This document shows positions 1-8,710 of a DNA stretch of 64,000 bases, piece by piece. This DNA is from JABDGM01 sp046349975 (GTDB lineage Bacteria; Planctomycetota; Planctomycetia; Pirellulales; Lacipirellulaceae). Position numbers and translations under genes: made by a program. The stretch covers positions 186,001 to 250,000 of the forward strand of contig JAXMBH010000001.1 in assembly GCA_046349975.1 (NCBI GenBank), in the 5' to 3' direction. The notes under the pieces are model-generated. The model worked only from the letters and a program-made list of their open reading frames with translations. It did not search any database and had not been told where the DNA came from. Positions within the stretch are counted from its first letter, which is position 1. Every line of letters starts with the position of its first letter.

Positions 1-947
1 CTGTCATACCGATCCGTCGCCGACACCTTCAAACTCAAATTCGACGGCTGCACGAGCAGCACTTCCCAACCCGTATCCGCCACCACGCGGTACTCGCCAA
101 TCTGGTCCCACTCCGGGAAGTAATCGACCTTCGCATACACCTTCTGCGTCGCCCAAATCTGCTGGTTGTACTCGACCCCAAACAACGATTCCGGCACCCA
201 CCGGTCATCGGGCCCGCCAAACTCGCGCGACACACCGCCGCCCACGCGACCAATCAGCTCGAGCTCCTTCTGATGAAAAAACCGATAGCCCACGCCCGTA
301 TCCGCATTGGTCTGCACGTCGAACGCCTTGAACTCGTCGTAAAACACGTTGTTCGTCACGAACAGCGTCCACGGCGATTTCTCGTCCAGCAGCCAGTCAT
401 TCCGCACGTCGAATTGCGCATTGTTTTGCGTCACATCGCCGCCGGCCGACGTGCGATTGTAATAGCTGCTCAAATCCAGCTTCGAAAAACGCGACTTCCG
501 TTTGATGTAGCCGCCCGTCCGTAAGCTCAGCGAGTCCTGCGAGCCCGCCGATCCGTTGAGACCTAGCTCGACGCCCGAATCCCACGGAGCCGGCACGAGC
601 AGAAACGCCTTCTCATACCACGTCGGCGGACGGTCATCGATCACGCCCGTGCCCGTTTTCTGATCCCCGATCACTCCGCTCTGCCCCGGGATCGGCGTCG
701 TCACGCCATCGAGCATCAGCGTCGCCGGCGGCTCGGCCGTCGCCTCGATGGCCGTGCCCTCAGGCGGATGCCATGGTGTCGAATTGGCATCCGCAGGCGC
801 TGGCAAAATCTCTGCCGCAGGCGCTGGCGTCGCCGCTGCGGCGCCGCCAACTGGCGGCGGCAACAGGCCTGCCGGCTGTGCGACCGCCCATGGCGCCGCG
901 CCAAGCCACACCGCAATCAACCACATTAGCCGATGGCTTCGACCCAT
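1..947 (-). CDS. DUF481 outer-membrane family protein, 3' end cut by window edge
   Basis: Reading the minus strand from an ATG at 947 gives 315 codons with no stop before the edge, so the C-terminus is missing. A hydrophobic start (MWLIAVWLGAAPWAVAQ) is a likely signal peptide, followed by about 80 Pro/Ala-rich residues. From about residue 110 come alternating beta-type segments such as KLDLSSYYNRTSAGGDVTQN and GVGYRFFHQKELELIGRVGG, then WVPESLFGVEYNQQ, typical of DUF481 (YdiY-like, salt-induced outer-membrane) beta barrels. It probably sits in the outer membrane; the substrate is unknown. No clear Shine-Dalgarno precedes the ATG. Family assignment rests on pattern recognition. Confidence 0.75.
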   Translation of the reverse strand, partial: MGRSHRLMWLIAVWLGAAPWAVAQPAGLLPPPVGGAAAATPAPAAEILPAPADANSTPWHPPEGTAIEATAEPPATLMLDGVTTPIPGQSGVIGDQKTGTGVIDDRPPTWYEKAFLLVPAPWDSGVELGLNGSAGSQDSLSLRTGGYIKRKSRFSKLDLSSYYNRTSAGGDVTQNNAQFDVRNDWLLDEKSPWTLFVTNNVFYDEFKAFDVQTNADTGVGYRFFHQKELELIGRVGGGVSREFGGPDDRWVPESLFGVEYNQQIWATQKVYAKVDYFPEWDQIGEYRVVADTGWEVLLVQPSNLSLKVSATDRYD

Positions 948-1357
948 CGCGACCAAACTCCAACAGCGTCCATCGAACGACTGCGAACAACCCGATGCAA
1001 CCATTCGCCGCGGGGGCGCTGGCCCGGTTCAAAGCACTTCGAACCGTCGCTTGGCTCTCGCAGGCCCAGACGAAATGTCAGCACTCCCGCCCAAGTACGG
1101 GCCAAAGTTTGTACCGGAATCGTCCACGCGCCTCAACACTGATCGCGCTCAACCACGCCCCCCATTCAACAGTGCAGCCCCCACACCAGTACCGCTACCG
1201 CCGCCAGCACCGCCATCACAATTACCGGTTCTTCTTCTTCACTCCGGCCCAAACTCCACCTCAATAAAAAAAGCGGCCGAACTTCCTCAGAAGTCCGACC
1301 GCTGTACGTTTCACTTATCGCGAATGAAAAATCTCAGTCGCCCACTCGAGTTCAAGC
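948..1357. other. Intergenic gap, 410 bp
   Basis: It separates two minus-strand genes and should hold the promoter of the DUF481 gene. The only clear element is the terminator at 1266-1303. Open frames here have atypical Pro/Thr/His-rich composition and no ribosome site. Confidence 0.6.
1266..1303 (-). terminator. Rho-independent terminator of the YTV-protein gene
   Basis: A 14-bp stem (1272-1285 with 1290-1303, two G-U pairs on the minus RNA) with a 4-nt loop is followed on the minus strand by a run of seven T residues. It lies about 55 bp past the stop of the cysteine-rich protein gene. Confidence 0.85.
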
Positions 1358-2737
1358 TCAGTTGCAGCCGCAGCCGCCGCCACAACCACCACAGCTGCTT
1401 CCACAGCCGCCGCCGCAGCTGCTTCCACAACCGCCGCAGCCGCTGTTGCACGGCACTTCAACTTGCTTCTCGACCATCTTGCAAACCTTCACCTCGACCT
1501 CTTCGCTCACCTTCTTGGGAACGCAAACGGTGTAGGTCACGGTCTTGGTCTCGGGAACACACTCGTAATGGCAAACCTTGTACGTGCGGGTCCGCTCTTC
1601 CGGCTTGCACACGGTGTATTGAACTTCCTTCTCGCGTTGCTCGGTCTCCATCCGGCAAACCTTGTACTCGCAAGTACGGGTTTCCTGACGGGTCTTGCAA
1701 ACGTTCACCTTGCGAGTGCGCTCTTCTTGGCGGGTCTTGCACACGTTCACTGTACAGGTCCGCTCTTCTTGCACCATCTTGCACACCTTGCACTTGCGGG
1801 TCCGCTCTTCTTGGCGGGTCTTGCAAACCTTATACGTGCAGGGCACTTCTTCGGTCACTCGTTCGTAGACCGTGCATTGCACTTCCTTCTCGCTCTCTTC
1901 CGGAACCCACACGCGCTTGCACACGGTGTGCGTGCTGCCGCAGCCACCGCAGCCACCGCAGCCGTTGCTCTCGCAACCGCATTCGCCGCAGCCGCCGCAG
2001 CCGTGGTGGTGTCCGCAGCTGCCGCAACCGCTGTCGCAGCCCTTATCGCAACCGCCGCAGGCCACTTCTTCTTGCTGCGTTTCCCAATGGCCGCCGCAAA
2101 CCTTCACGGTCTTCGTCACGGTCTTCGGCACGCACTTCGTCACCTTGCGGGTTGTCTGCACTTCTTCGGTGTAGGGCACGCACACGGTGTACGTCTTCTC
2201 GACCTCTTCCCAGTGCGGCACGCACACAGTGTACTTCTTCTCAACTTGCTCCGTGTACGGCACGCACACGGTGTAGGTCTTCTCGACCTCTTCCGTGTAG
2301 GGCACGCACACGGTGTACTCACGCGTCTTGGTCTCCCAAACCGGCTTGCACACGTTGTACGTGACCGTCTTCGTCTCGGTGTGAGGAACCATCACGGTGT
2401 ACGTGCAGGTCTTCTCTTCTTCCACCGGTACCCGCTTGTAGCTGGTCACTTCGCGCTGACGCTCTTCCTTCTCGTACACGCACTTCTCAACGGTCCGCTT
2501 CTCGGTCGTCCATTCCGGTACCCGCACGGTCTTCGTCACCGTGCCGCAATCGCTCTTCTCACAGCTGCCGCAGCCGCCCGACTCGCCGCAGCTATCGCAA
2601 GAGCTCGATCCTTCACAACTATCACAACATGCACTACATCCATTACATCCATGACCACGGTGCGCCTGCGCGGGCGTCGCAGTCATGGCCACCAGCAAGG
2701 CAATTGCCGGCAGCAACATCAGACAACGGCGAATCAT
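1358..2737 (-). CDS. YTV-repeat, cysteine-rich exported (cell-wall type) protein
   Basis: 459 aa. The start at 2737 is chosen because GGAGGA lies 7 nt upstream; an ATG 15 nt earlier lacks this. Residues 1-25 are a signal peptide ending TPAQA. Three Cys/Gly-rich blocks (about 31-64, 227-267 and 430-459) bracket repeats in which YTVCVP recurs every 14 residues (141, 155, 169, 183, again 402), plus variants such as CKTRQEERT. YTV-repeat proteins have been reported as abundant in the SDS-insoluble wall of the planctomycete Rhodopirellula; a disulfide-crosslinked envelope role is inferred. It is a single-gene unit with its own terminator. Confidence 0.85.
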   Translation of the reverse strand: MIRRCLMLLPAIALLVAMTATPAQAHRGHGCNGCSACCDSCEGSSSCDSCGESGGCGSCEKSDCGTVTKTVRVPEWTTEKRTVEKCVYEKEERQREVTSYKRVPVEEEKTCTYTVMVPHTETKTVTYNVCKPVWETKTREYTVCVPYTEEVEKTYTVCVPYTEQVEKKYTVCVPHWEEVEKTYTVCVPYTEEVQTTRKVTKCVPKTVTKTVKVCGGHWETQQEEVACGGCDKGCDSGCGSCGHHHGCGGCGECGCESNGCGGCGGCGSTHTVCKRVWVPEESEKEVQCTVYERVTEEVPCTYKVCKTRQEERTRKCKVCKMVQEERTCTVNVCKTRQEERTRKVNVCKTRQETRTCEYKVCRMETEQREKEVQYTVCKPEERTRTYKVCHYECVPETKTVTYTVCVPKKVSEEVEVKVCKMVEKQVEVPCNSGCGGCGSSCGGGCGSSCGGCGGGCGCN

Positions 2738-3206
2738 CAACAAGTCCTCCAAAAAAATCCTAAACCTGGAAAATCGGGCCCCGCCATGACGGGATTACAA
2801 CACCACTGCAAATCAAAAGACACACGCCCTGCGATAATCGCAGAACCTGCGAAATTTGGGCAATTCACGCTGCCGATTCTAATTGCAGCGACCTGGGGAT
2901 CAAGCAAACCCACACCCTCTCTCCCTGGGGTGTGCGCCGCGAAACTATAGGTCACAGAAAAGCGCCCGCCAGCTTGGCCAGCAGCCAGTCCGTCAAACTC
3001 GCCCTAGACTACCCCCGTTATGCCCACGTGGGAAGCGGGTCCAACTAGAAAATTCACCTAAAATTTAAGAAAATACCCGCCCAAAACGAGCCGGGACGCT
3101 CCTTCCCAATTGGAAAGAGCGCCCCGTATTACCCACCAGCCAAGCCGCCCGCCAATGGCGCTCGACGGCCAATTTGCCGTGCCGAAGCCTGCGGCCAGCC
3201 ACGCCG
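2738..3206. other. Intergenic gap, 469 bp
   Basis: It lies between two minus-strand genes. It holds the FKBP terminator (3083-3125) on the left and, near 2740-2960, the presumed promoter region of the YTV gene. I see no gene in it. Confidence 0.6.
3083..3125 (-). terminator. Probable terminator of the FKBP gene
   Basis: Arms 3093-3106 and 3112-3125 form a 14-bp stem on the minus RNA with two G-U pairs around an AATT centre. A TTTT tract follows about 6 nt later, so it is slightly imperfect. It lies about 80 bp beyond the stop codon. Confidence 0.6.
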
Positions 3207-4040
3207 CTACTGCTTCACGATATCCAACAGCTCGATATCGAACACCAGCATGCTCCCCGCCTCGATCGGCGGTCCCGGCGGATTCATCCCGTACGCCAGT
3301 TTCGCCGGCACATACAGCTGCCACTTATCCCCCACGTGCATCATCAGCAAAGCCTCGGTCCAACCCTTGATCACGCCGCTCACCGGGAACTCCGCTGGCC
3401 CACCCTGGCGAGCCGAACTGTCGAACTCCGTGCCATCCAGCAGCGTGCCCTTGTAGTTGCACTTCACCACGTCGTTCCGCGTCGGCGTCGCTCCCGCTTT
3501 GTTCTGCTGAATAATGCGATACTGCAGCCCGCTCGGCGTCGTCTGCACGCCTTGCTTCTTGCCGTTCTGCGCCAAAAACGCCTGCTCTTCTTTTGTGTTC
3601 TTAGCCGCCTCGCCTTGCATCCGGTTCATCTCCCGCTGCTGCATCTGCTGCCCGAATTGCCGCAGCGATGCGTTTAGCTGCTGCTCGTTGTACTTCAGCT
3701 GCGCACCGGAGAGCGTGTCGTTAATCCCCGCCAACAGCGATTTGAGATCGCAGTCGATGTGATTCTCCTTAATGTTCATCGCAAAATTGCGACCCAGCGC
3801 GTAGCTGACCTGCGCCATGAACTGCGGATCGTTCGCCGCCGGCGCCTGCTGACCGCCCGCCCCCGGCGCACCCCCGAGGCCGACTGCCGGCCCGCCCGGC
3901 TGTCCACCCTGCGGAACCTCCTCTGCGCCTGCCGCCTGACCGCCCGGCTGTTCGCCACCCCGCAACGTATTCTGTGCAAATGCCTCAGGCACGATCCCAA
4001 TCCCCCCCAATAACACTGCCACCGTCAAACAACGTAACAT
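3207..4040 (-). CDS. Exported FKBP-type peptidyl-prolyl cis-trans isomerase
   Basis: 277 aa. It has a signal peptide (about 1-22, ending AFA), a Gly/Pro/Gln-rich linker to about 70, an FKBP_N-type helical dimerisation region (about 76-165, containing YALGRNFAMNI) and an FKBP domain (about 170-277). Active-site landmarks are present: VKCNYKGTLLDGTEFDSS, GVIKGWTEAL, the LAYG loop and the closing LVFDIELLDI. This is the Mip/FkpA architecture, catalysing proline isomerisation during folding outside the cytoplasm. The gene is monocistronic, with tandem GTAG-hairpin repeats about 35 bp upstream of its start and a terminator downstream. Family call is secure; the exact ortholog is not. Confidence 0.92.
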   Translation of the reverse strand: MLRCLTVAVLLGGIGIVPEAFAQNTLRGGEQPGGQAAGAEEVPQGGQPGGPAVGLGGAPGAGGQQAPAANDPQFMAQVSYALGRNFAMNIKENHIDCDLKSLLAGINDTLSGAQLKYNEQQLNASLRQFGQQMQQREMNRMQGEAAKNTKEEQAFLAQNGKKQGVQTTPSGLQYRIIQQNKAGATPTRNDVVKCNYKGTLLDGTEFDSSARQGGPAEFPVSGVIKGWTEALLMMHVGDKWQLYVPAKLAYGMNPPGPPIEAGSMLVFDIELLDIVKQ

Positions 4041-4074
4041 CGATTTCTTTCAAAATACCGGGTGAAACGAACAA

Positions 4075-4176
4075 TGTAGTAGGCACGCTCCGCCGTGCCG
4101 TAACCGAAGTGTAATAGGCACGCTCCGCCGTGCCGCAACCGAAGTGTAGTAGGCACGCTCCGTCGTGCCGTAACCG
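4075..4176. repeat. Three tandem GTAG-footed REP-like hairpin units
   Basis: Direct repeats of period 35 bp start at 4075, 4110 and 4145. Each has TGTA[GA]TA followed by a hairpin of GGCACG and CGTGCC around a short loop, then a conserved AACCG tail. It belongs to the same family as the repeats at 14801, 17597, 20713, 22571 and 39322. It lies upstream of the FKBP gene. Confidence 0.85.
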
Positions 4177-4321
4177 CGCAACCTTGTAAGTGTCCATTCC
4201 AACTTACACGGCAGCTAATACTCTCATTCCGCAACGGCGCGCCGACCCGGCACTCAGCGATGCCAACTGCCGGGTGCCCGGTGCCTGCTACAATGAGAAC
4301 GGTAAGCCAATTACGCTCTGA

Positions 4322-4352
4322 TTGTAGGCAAGCTTGCCCGTACGGCTATACT
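4322..4352 (+). promoter_or_regulatory. Possible sigma70-type promoter for the DUF1559 gene
   Basis: TTGTAG (4322-4327) and TATACT (4347-4352) are 19 bp apart, about 120 bp before the gene. The spacing is long, so this is a weak call. Confidence 0.3.
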
Positions 4353-4470
4353 GAATTAGTGGGGCCGCCCCGGCCATGCCAGCACGCCGGGTCTTATCTC
4401 CGTCCGCTGCGTCCAGGGCCGCAGCGCCCGCCGCCGTATTCCTATACGAATCCCAGTGCAAATTCACCCG

Positions 4471-5586
4471 ATGGCCGCCTCGCACTACCGCAATCCCGGT
4501 CGCTCGAGTCACCGCCCCATGCCGCGCCCCGGCACGCCCCAACGCCGCAACTCGCACGCGGCCTTCACGCTCGTCGAGCTCCTCGTCGTCATCGCGATCA
4601 TCGGCATCCTCGTCGCCCTCCTGCTCCCCGCCATCCAACAAGCCCGCGAAGCCGCCCGCCGCATGCAGTGCGGCAACAACGTCAAACAACTCGCGATCGC
4701 GGCGCACGGCTACGTCGACACCACTCGCTTGCTTCCGCCTTCCGGCATTGTCGAACAGAAAAGACTCCCGTACGGTAAGATCTCCTATCCCGTCTTCGAT
4801 CAACAATCGGGCAAGATGTTCAGTTGGGCCGTCCTCCTTCTGCCGTACGTTGAAGAGACGAGTCTCTACAACCAGTTTGACCAGACGAAGACGGTGCTGG
4901 AGCAAGCGAGCGAGCCCCAGGCGGTCCAGGTTCCGACCTTTCTCTGCGCCAGCGACGCCTCGCGCGGTCGCTTTTACTCTGACCCCGAATTCACCAAAGA
5001 CAAACGGTTCGCCAAGGGCAACTATGCTGCATTCTGCTCGCCGATGCACACCGACCTGCAACTGCTCTATCCGGGAGCGCTGATTTCCACCGGCCAAAAA
5101 GTCTCTCGCATCATCGACGGCCTCAGCAAAACCTTGGTCTTCAGCGAAGTTCGTACGCTGGATGACAGTCGCGACGAACGCGGCGCCTGGGCGCTGCCAT
5201 GGAATGCAGCCACCCTCCTCGCCTTCGACATGCACCATGACCTCAGCGGAGCGGGCAGCTACATGACCGAATTCCTCGCGTCACCCGTGTATGCGTACCA
5301 AACACAAACGCCCAACACAGTCGGCCCGAATGAAGACGTTCTTCTGGGCTGCTCAGAAGATCTCTTGGTCGATGCCCAGCTACAGCGCATGCCCTGTATC
5401 AAATGGGATTGGCCTCTAGGCCTCGCAGGCTACATCTCCGCCGCCCCGCGCAGCGCACATCCCGGCGGTGTGAATGTCGCCTACCTCGATGGCCACGTCG
5501 ATTTCATCCGCGATGACATCGACCCGTTCGTGCTCGCCAACCTCATCGATATTCGCGACAACAAAGTCGAAAATGCCAGCCAATAA
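4471..5586 (+). CDS. DUF1559 protein with type IV pilin-like N-terminus
   Basis: 371 aa from the ATG at 4471; a GTG at 4456 and an ATG at 4519 are alternatives, and none has a clear ribosome site. A short basic leader precedes FTLVELLVVIAIIGILVALL, a prepilin-type methylation and membrane segment with the conserved Glu+5. The residue before the cleavage point is Ala rather than the usual Gly. The C-terminus has HPGGVNVAYLDGHV, the DUF1559 signature. This family is strongly expanded in planctomycetes; its role (pseudopilin-like or surface) is unproven. The stop overlaps the start of the next gene. Confidence 0.9.
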   Translation: MAASHYRNPGRSSHRPMPRPGTPQRRNSHAAFTLVELLVVIAIIGILVALLLPAIQQAREAARRMQCGNNVKQLAIAAHGYVDTTRLLPPSGIVEQKRLPYGKISYPVFDQQSGKMFSWAVLLLPYVEETSLYNQFDQTKTVLEQASEPQAVQVPTFLCASDASRGRFYSDPEFTKDKRFAKGNYAAFCSPMHTDLQLLYPGALISTGQKVSRIIDGLSKTLVFSEVRTLDDSRDERGAWALPWNAATLLAFDMHHDLSGAGSYMTEFLASPVYAYQTQTPNTVGPNEDVLLGCSEDLLVDAQLQRMPCIKWDWPLGLAGYISAAPRSAHPGGVNVAYLDGHVDFIRDDIDPFVLANLIDIRDNKVENASQ

Positions 5587-5974
5587 GTCTACCCCTTCCA
5601 CGCCGCGCTGGGCCGCCTTGCCGGCCATCGCAATCATCGCCGGCCTGGCGTTCATCGCAGTCTCGCTGGTTTGGCCGGCGCGCAGCATGAGCCGCGCAAA
5701 CTGGTCGCCAGAGCAGGCGCTCAAATTTCAGGCGGCCTCCGTCAAATTGCACGATCTGTCACACGGCGCCGCACACCAGACCGCCGAAGACCTCGCTGCC
5801 CACAAGCGAGAACTACAGCAGGCCGAAGCCCAGTTCCAGATCATGCGCACCCAACTCGACTCCGCCATTAACAGCCCCCACAACTACGCCTTCGTCCTCC
5901 GCATCCTCGGCGGCTTCCTCATCGTCGCCGGAGCCATTTCCGCCTTCGCCACCCGGAACTCCGCCAAGGCCTAA
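5573..5974 (+). CDS. Small two-helix membrane protein, unknown function
   Basis: 133 aa. The ATG at 5573 overlaps the end of the DUF1559 gene by 14 nt, suggesting translational coupling. It has a TM helix near the N-terminus (WAALPAIAIIAGLAFIAVSL), a central soluble helix rich in Ala, Gln and Glu, and a second TM (VLRILGGFLIVAGAISAF) before a short basic tail. I do not recognise a family. The overlap suggests a job linked to the pilin-like protein. Confidence 0.65.
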   Translation: MPANKSTPSTPRWAALPAIAIIAGLAFIAVSLVWPARSMSRANWSPEQALKFQAASVKLHDLSHGAAHQTAEDLAAHKRELQQAEAQFQIMRTQLDSAINSPHNYAFVLRILGGFLIVAGAISAFATRNSAKA

Positions 5975-6226
5975 CCCGCCTCTCTCTCTGCCATCCGGGC
6001 TCGGCGCCTGCTCCGACCGTCACGGCCGACCTCTCGTCCCTCTCCACCGCTGCCGTTGTTCCGCCGCCAATCTTCCCCTATATTGGCCGGCTTACCGAAC
6101 AAAACCGATCGGCGGCCCGCTCGTCGCCCCCGCGTTTCGTCTCTTATTTAGCCCCGGGTCACTGACCCGGGGGCCCGTCCACCTTCGCGTCCGGCCCGCT
6201 TTCCCGGCCGACGCCTCGCACAGAGA

Positions 6227-7966
6227 GTGAGTTTCAACACAGTGACCAGCCATCTCAATTCCCCCCACGGCGGCAAACTCATCGACCTCCAAGTTTCCGA
6301 AAGCCGCGCTAAGGAAATTAAAGAACAATCCCGCGATTGGCCCTCCTGGGACCTCACCCCACGCCAAATCTGCGACCTCGAAATGCTCTCGAACGGCAGC
6401 TTCTCGCCCCTCACCGGCTTCATGAAGAAGGCCTGCTACGACAGCGTCTGCAGCAAAATGCGCCTCTCCGACGGCACCCTCTGGACCATGCCGATCACGC
6501 TCGATGTCTCCAAGGAGTTCGCCGAAAAAGTGAAACCCGGCCAGTACATCGCCCTCCGCGATGGCGAAGGCGTCATGCTCGCCGTCATCAAGGCCGAAGA
6601 CATCTGGGAACCCAACCGCGAGCAAGAAGCCGAGCAAGTCTTCGGCACCAAGAGCACCGAACACCCAGCCGTCAATTATCTCATGAACCAGGCCAAGCCG
6701 GTCTACATCGGCGGCTCGGTCGAGTGCCTGGAGCTCCCGCACCACTACGACTACAAAAACCTCCGCCGCACGCCCAAGGAACTCCGCGAAGAGTTCGCCA
6801 AGCTCGGCTGGACCAAGATCGTCGCCTTCCAAACCCGCAACCCCATGCACCGCGCCCACCACGAGCTCACGCTCCGCGCCGCGAAAGATGAAGGCGCGAA
6901 CCTGCTCGTCCATCCCGTCGTCGGCATGACCAAACCCGGCGATGTCGACCACTACACGCGCGTCCGCTGCTACCAGGCGCTCATGCCGCACTACCCGCCG
7001 AACACCGCCATGCTCTCGCTGCTCCCGCTCGCGATGCGCATGGGCGGCCCCCGCGAAGCCATCTGGCATGCCATCATCCGCAAGAACCACGGCTGCACCC
7101 ACCTCGTCGTCGGCCGCGACCACGCCGGCCCCGGCAAAGACAAAAGCGGCAAACCGTTCTATGGCCCCTACGATGCCCAGGAGCTCATGCAAAAGCATGA
7201 AGCGGAACTCGGCATGAAAATGGTCGACTTCAAGCAAATGGTCTACGTCCCCGACGAAGACAAGTACTACCCCGTCGACGAAGTGCCGCAAGGCAAGCAA
7301 ACGATGGACATCAGCGGCACCGAGCTCCGCGACCGCTTGGCCCGCGGCACCGAGATCCCTAACTGGTTCTCGTACGCGAGCGTCGTGAAAGAACTCCGCC
7401 GCAGCCATCCGGCGCGCAACCGCCAAGGCTTCACGGTCTTCTTCACCGGCCTCAGCGGCTCCGGCAAAAGCACCATCGCCAACGTGCTGCTCTCGAAGCT
7501 GCTCCAGCTCGGCGGCCGTCCGGTCACCATCCTCGATGGCGACCTGGTGCGCAAAAACCTCTCGAGCGAGCTCGGCTTCTCGAAAGAACACCGCGACATC
7601 AACATCCGCCGCATCGGCTACGTGGCCTCGGAGATCACTAAACACCGCGGCATCTGCGTTTGCGCACCCATCGCACCGTACGACAACATCCGCAAGGAAG
7701 TCCGCGCGATGATCCAGCCCCACGGCGGCTTCATCCTCGTACACGTCAACACGAGTGTCGAAGAGTGCGAGAAACGCGACCGCAAAGGCCTGTACGCCAA
7801 GGCCCGCGCCGGCATCATCAAAGAATTCACCGGTGTGAGCGATCCGTACGATGTGCCGACCGACGCTGAAATCGTCATCGACACGCTCAAACTCTCCGCC
7901 GAAGAAGCCGCCCAGGAAATCTACCTGCGCCTGGAAAAAGAAGGCTACATCGGCGCAGAAGAGTAG
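6227..7966 (+). CDS. Bifunctional sulfate adenylyltransferase / APS kinase
   Basis: 579 aa, GTG start (a second GTG at 6242 is possible). Residues about 15-390 are ATP sulfurylase, with QTRNPMHRAHHE (202-213) and GRDHAGPG (296-303). Residues about 398-579 are APS kinase, with P-loop GLSGSGKS (408-415) and DGDLVRKNLSSELGFS. Together they make APS from sulfate and ATP and phosphorylate it to PAPS, in the cytoplasm. The order, sulfurylase first, matches the Sat-CysC fusions of some bacteria and fungi. PAPS could feed assimilation or sulfation. Single-gene unit with a strong terminator. Confidence 0.95.
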   Translation: MSFNTVTSHLNSPHGGKLIDLQVSESRAKEIKEQSRDWPSWDLTPRQICDLEMLSNGSFSPLTGFMKKACYDSVCSKMRLSDGTLWTMPITLDVSKEFAEKVKPGQYIALRDGEGVMLAVIKAEDIWEPNREQEAEQVFGTKSTEHPAVNYLMNQAKPVYIGGSVECLELPHHYDYKNLRRTPKELREEFAKLGWTKIVAFQTRNPMHRAHHELTLRAAKDEGANLLVHPVVGMTKPGDVDHYTRVRCYQALMPHYPPNTAMLSLLPLAMRMGGPREAIWHAIIRKNHGCTHLVVGRDHAGPGKDKSGKPFYGPYDAQELMQKHEAELGMKMVDFKQMVYVPDEDKYYPVDEVPQGKQTMDISGTELRDRLARGTEIPNWFSYASVVKELRRSHPARNRQGFTVFFTGLSGSGKSTIANVLLSKLLQLGGRPVTILDGDLVRKNLSSELGFSKEHRDINIRRIGYVASEITKHRGICVCAPIAPYDNIRKEVRAMIQPHGGFILVHVNTSVEECEKRDRKGLYAKARAGIIKEFTGVSDPYDVPTDAEIVIDTLKLSAEEAAQEIYLRLEKEGYIGAEE

Positions 7967-8007
7967 ACGTCATACATTCAAACTTTGATCGCGCAATCCC
8001 CCGGCAG

Positions 8008-8035
8008 CCCCCGGCTCCGCCGGGGGTTTTCTTTT
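8008..8035 (+). terminator. Rho-independent terminator after sat-cysC
   Basis: A perfect 8-bp stem, CCCCCGGC-TCC-GCCGGGGG (8008-8026), is followed by TTTTCTTTT, about 40 bp past the stop codon. Confidence 0.93.
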
Positions 8036-8450
8036 ACTCACCGAGCGACAAGAGACCCACCGCAACAAAGTACGAAAGCAAATTCACTCTTCCGGTCCCG
8101 TCCCCTTCGACGGGGCGATACCAAACGAGCACGGGCGACCTAAAGTCGCCCGTGCGAAGTGCGGTAGTCACTCGCGAAGCGACAGGGAGGAGTAACACCG
8201 CGTGCGCCAGCAGCGCGCAAAACCATCCCGCTATTTCCGCCACACAAAATATCCACCCCCCGCACAACCCCGACCACTACATCTCGGTTTCGCTTCCGTC
8301 TTCTCACCGCCGCCGATAAACTACCAGCGCACTCCCGCACGAAGCCCACGGATTGATCGCTTCCGCCCCCCGGCCCACGGACTGGTCGCTTCAGCGATAT
8401 CCCTCACGGACTGGTCGCTTCAGCGACCAGTAAACTCACGGAGGACCCCC
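8036..8450. other. Intergenic gap with a run of short hairpins
   Basis: It holds three small hairpins: CCCGTC/GACGGG (8097-8114), a perfect 9-bp ACGGGCGAC/GTCGCCCGT with CTAAA loop (8131-8153), and TCGC-GAA-GCGA (about 8173-8183). Then come the palindromes at 8381-8431. No gene is supported. Confidence 0.6.
8381..8431. repeat. GGAC-footed palindrome, one degenerate and one perfect copy
   Basis: The perfect copy (8410-8431) is TGGTCGCT-TC-AGCGACCA preceded by GGAC and followed by GTAAACTC. A partial copy at 8381-8400 has lost its right arm. The family recurs at 8650-8671 and 9491-9512. The perfect copy ends 19 bp before a small gene. Confidence 0.8.
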
Positions 8451-8600
8451 ATGCAATGCATCGAAGCCGGCTTCCCCACCTGGTCCGTTGACCAGCAAAT
8501 CACCACCTGGCCCCACGGCGGCGGCCTCGCCTACCTCGCCCTCCGCACCCGACCCGACGGCCACCTCCAACTCGCCGCCGGCTCGCGCAACGCCTCGTAA
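8451..8600 (+). CDS. Small protein, 49 aa, unknown
   Basis: ATG at 8451 with GGAGG ending 6 nt upstream (8440-8444), a strong start. The product begins MQCIEAGFPTWSVDQQIT and ends LQLAAGSRNAS. It has no signal peptide, TM segment or recognised domain. Codon use (C-ending) matches neighbouring + strand genes. It is preceded by the GGAC-footed palindrome, as is the next small gene. Shortness limits certainty. Confidence 0.5.
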   Translation: MQCIEAGFPTWSVDQQITTWPHGGGLAYLALRTRPDGHLQLAAGSRNAS

Positions 8601-8649
8601 CATCCCCACGAGCCGCCCTCCGCGCCACCGCACAGTGCCCCCGCGCCGG

Positions 8650-8671
8650 ACAGGTCGCTTCAGCGACCAGT
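8650..8671. repeat. GGAC-footed palindrome copy
   Basis: It reads AGGTCGCT-TC-AGCGACCA after GGAC, with the same GTAAACTC tail as 8410-8431. It lies 40 bp before the next small gene. Confidence 0.75.
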
Positions 8672-8710
8672 AAACTCTCCCAAGATTCTCACCACGCAGG
8701 CAACACCCCG

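Larger units (their letters stand above)
4041..4470. other. Divergent intergenic region, 430 bp
   Basis: It separates the divergent FKBP and DUF1559 genes. It contains three tandem REP-like units (4075-4176) and a possible promoter near 4322-4352. Nothing else was recognised. Confidence 0.6.

Noticed and set aside
748..2950. Long + strand frames opposite the DUF481 and YTV genes
   Set aside because: They are Arg/Ser/Cys-rich mirrors of the real genes and lack ribosome sites.
6092..7744. A 550-codon minus-strand frame opposite Sat-CysC
   Set aside because: The + strand product has full catalytic motifs; the antisense product is Ala/Val/Asp-rich low complexity.
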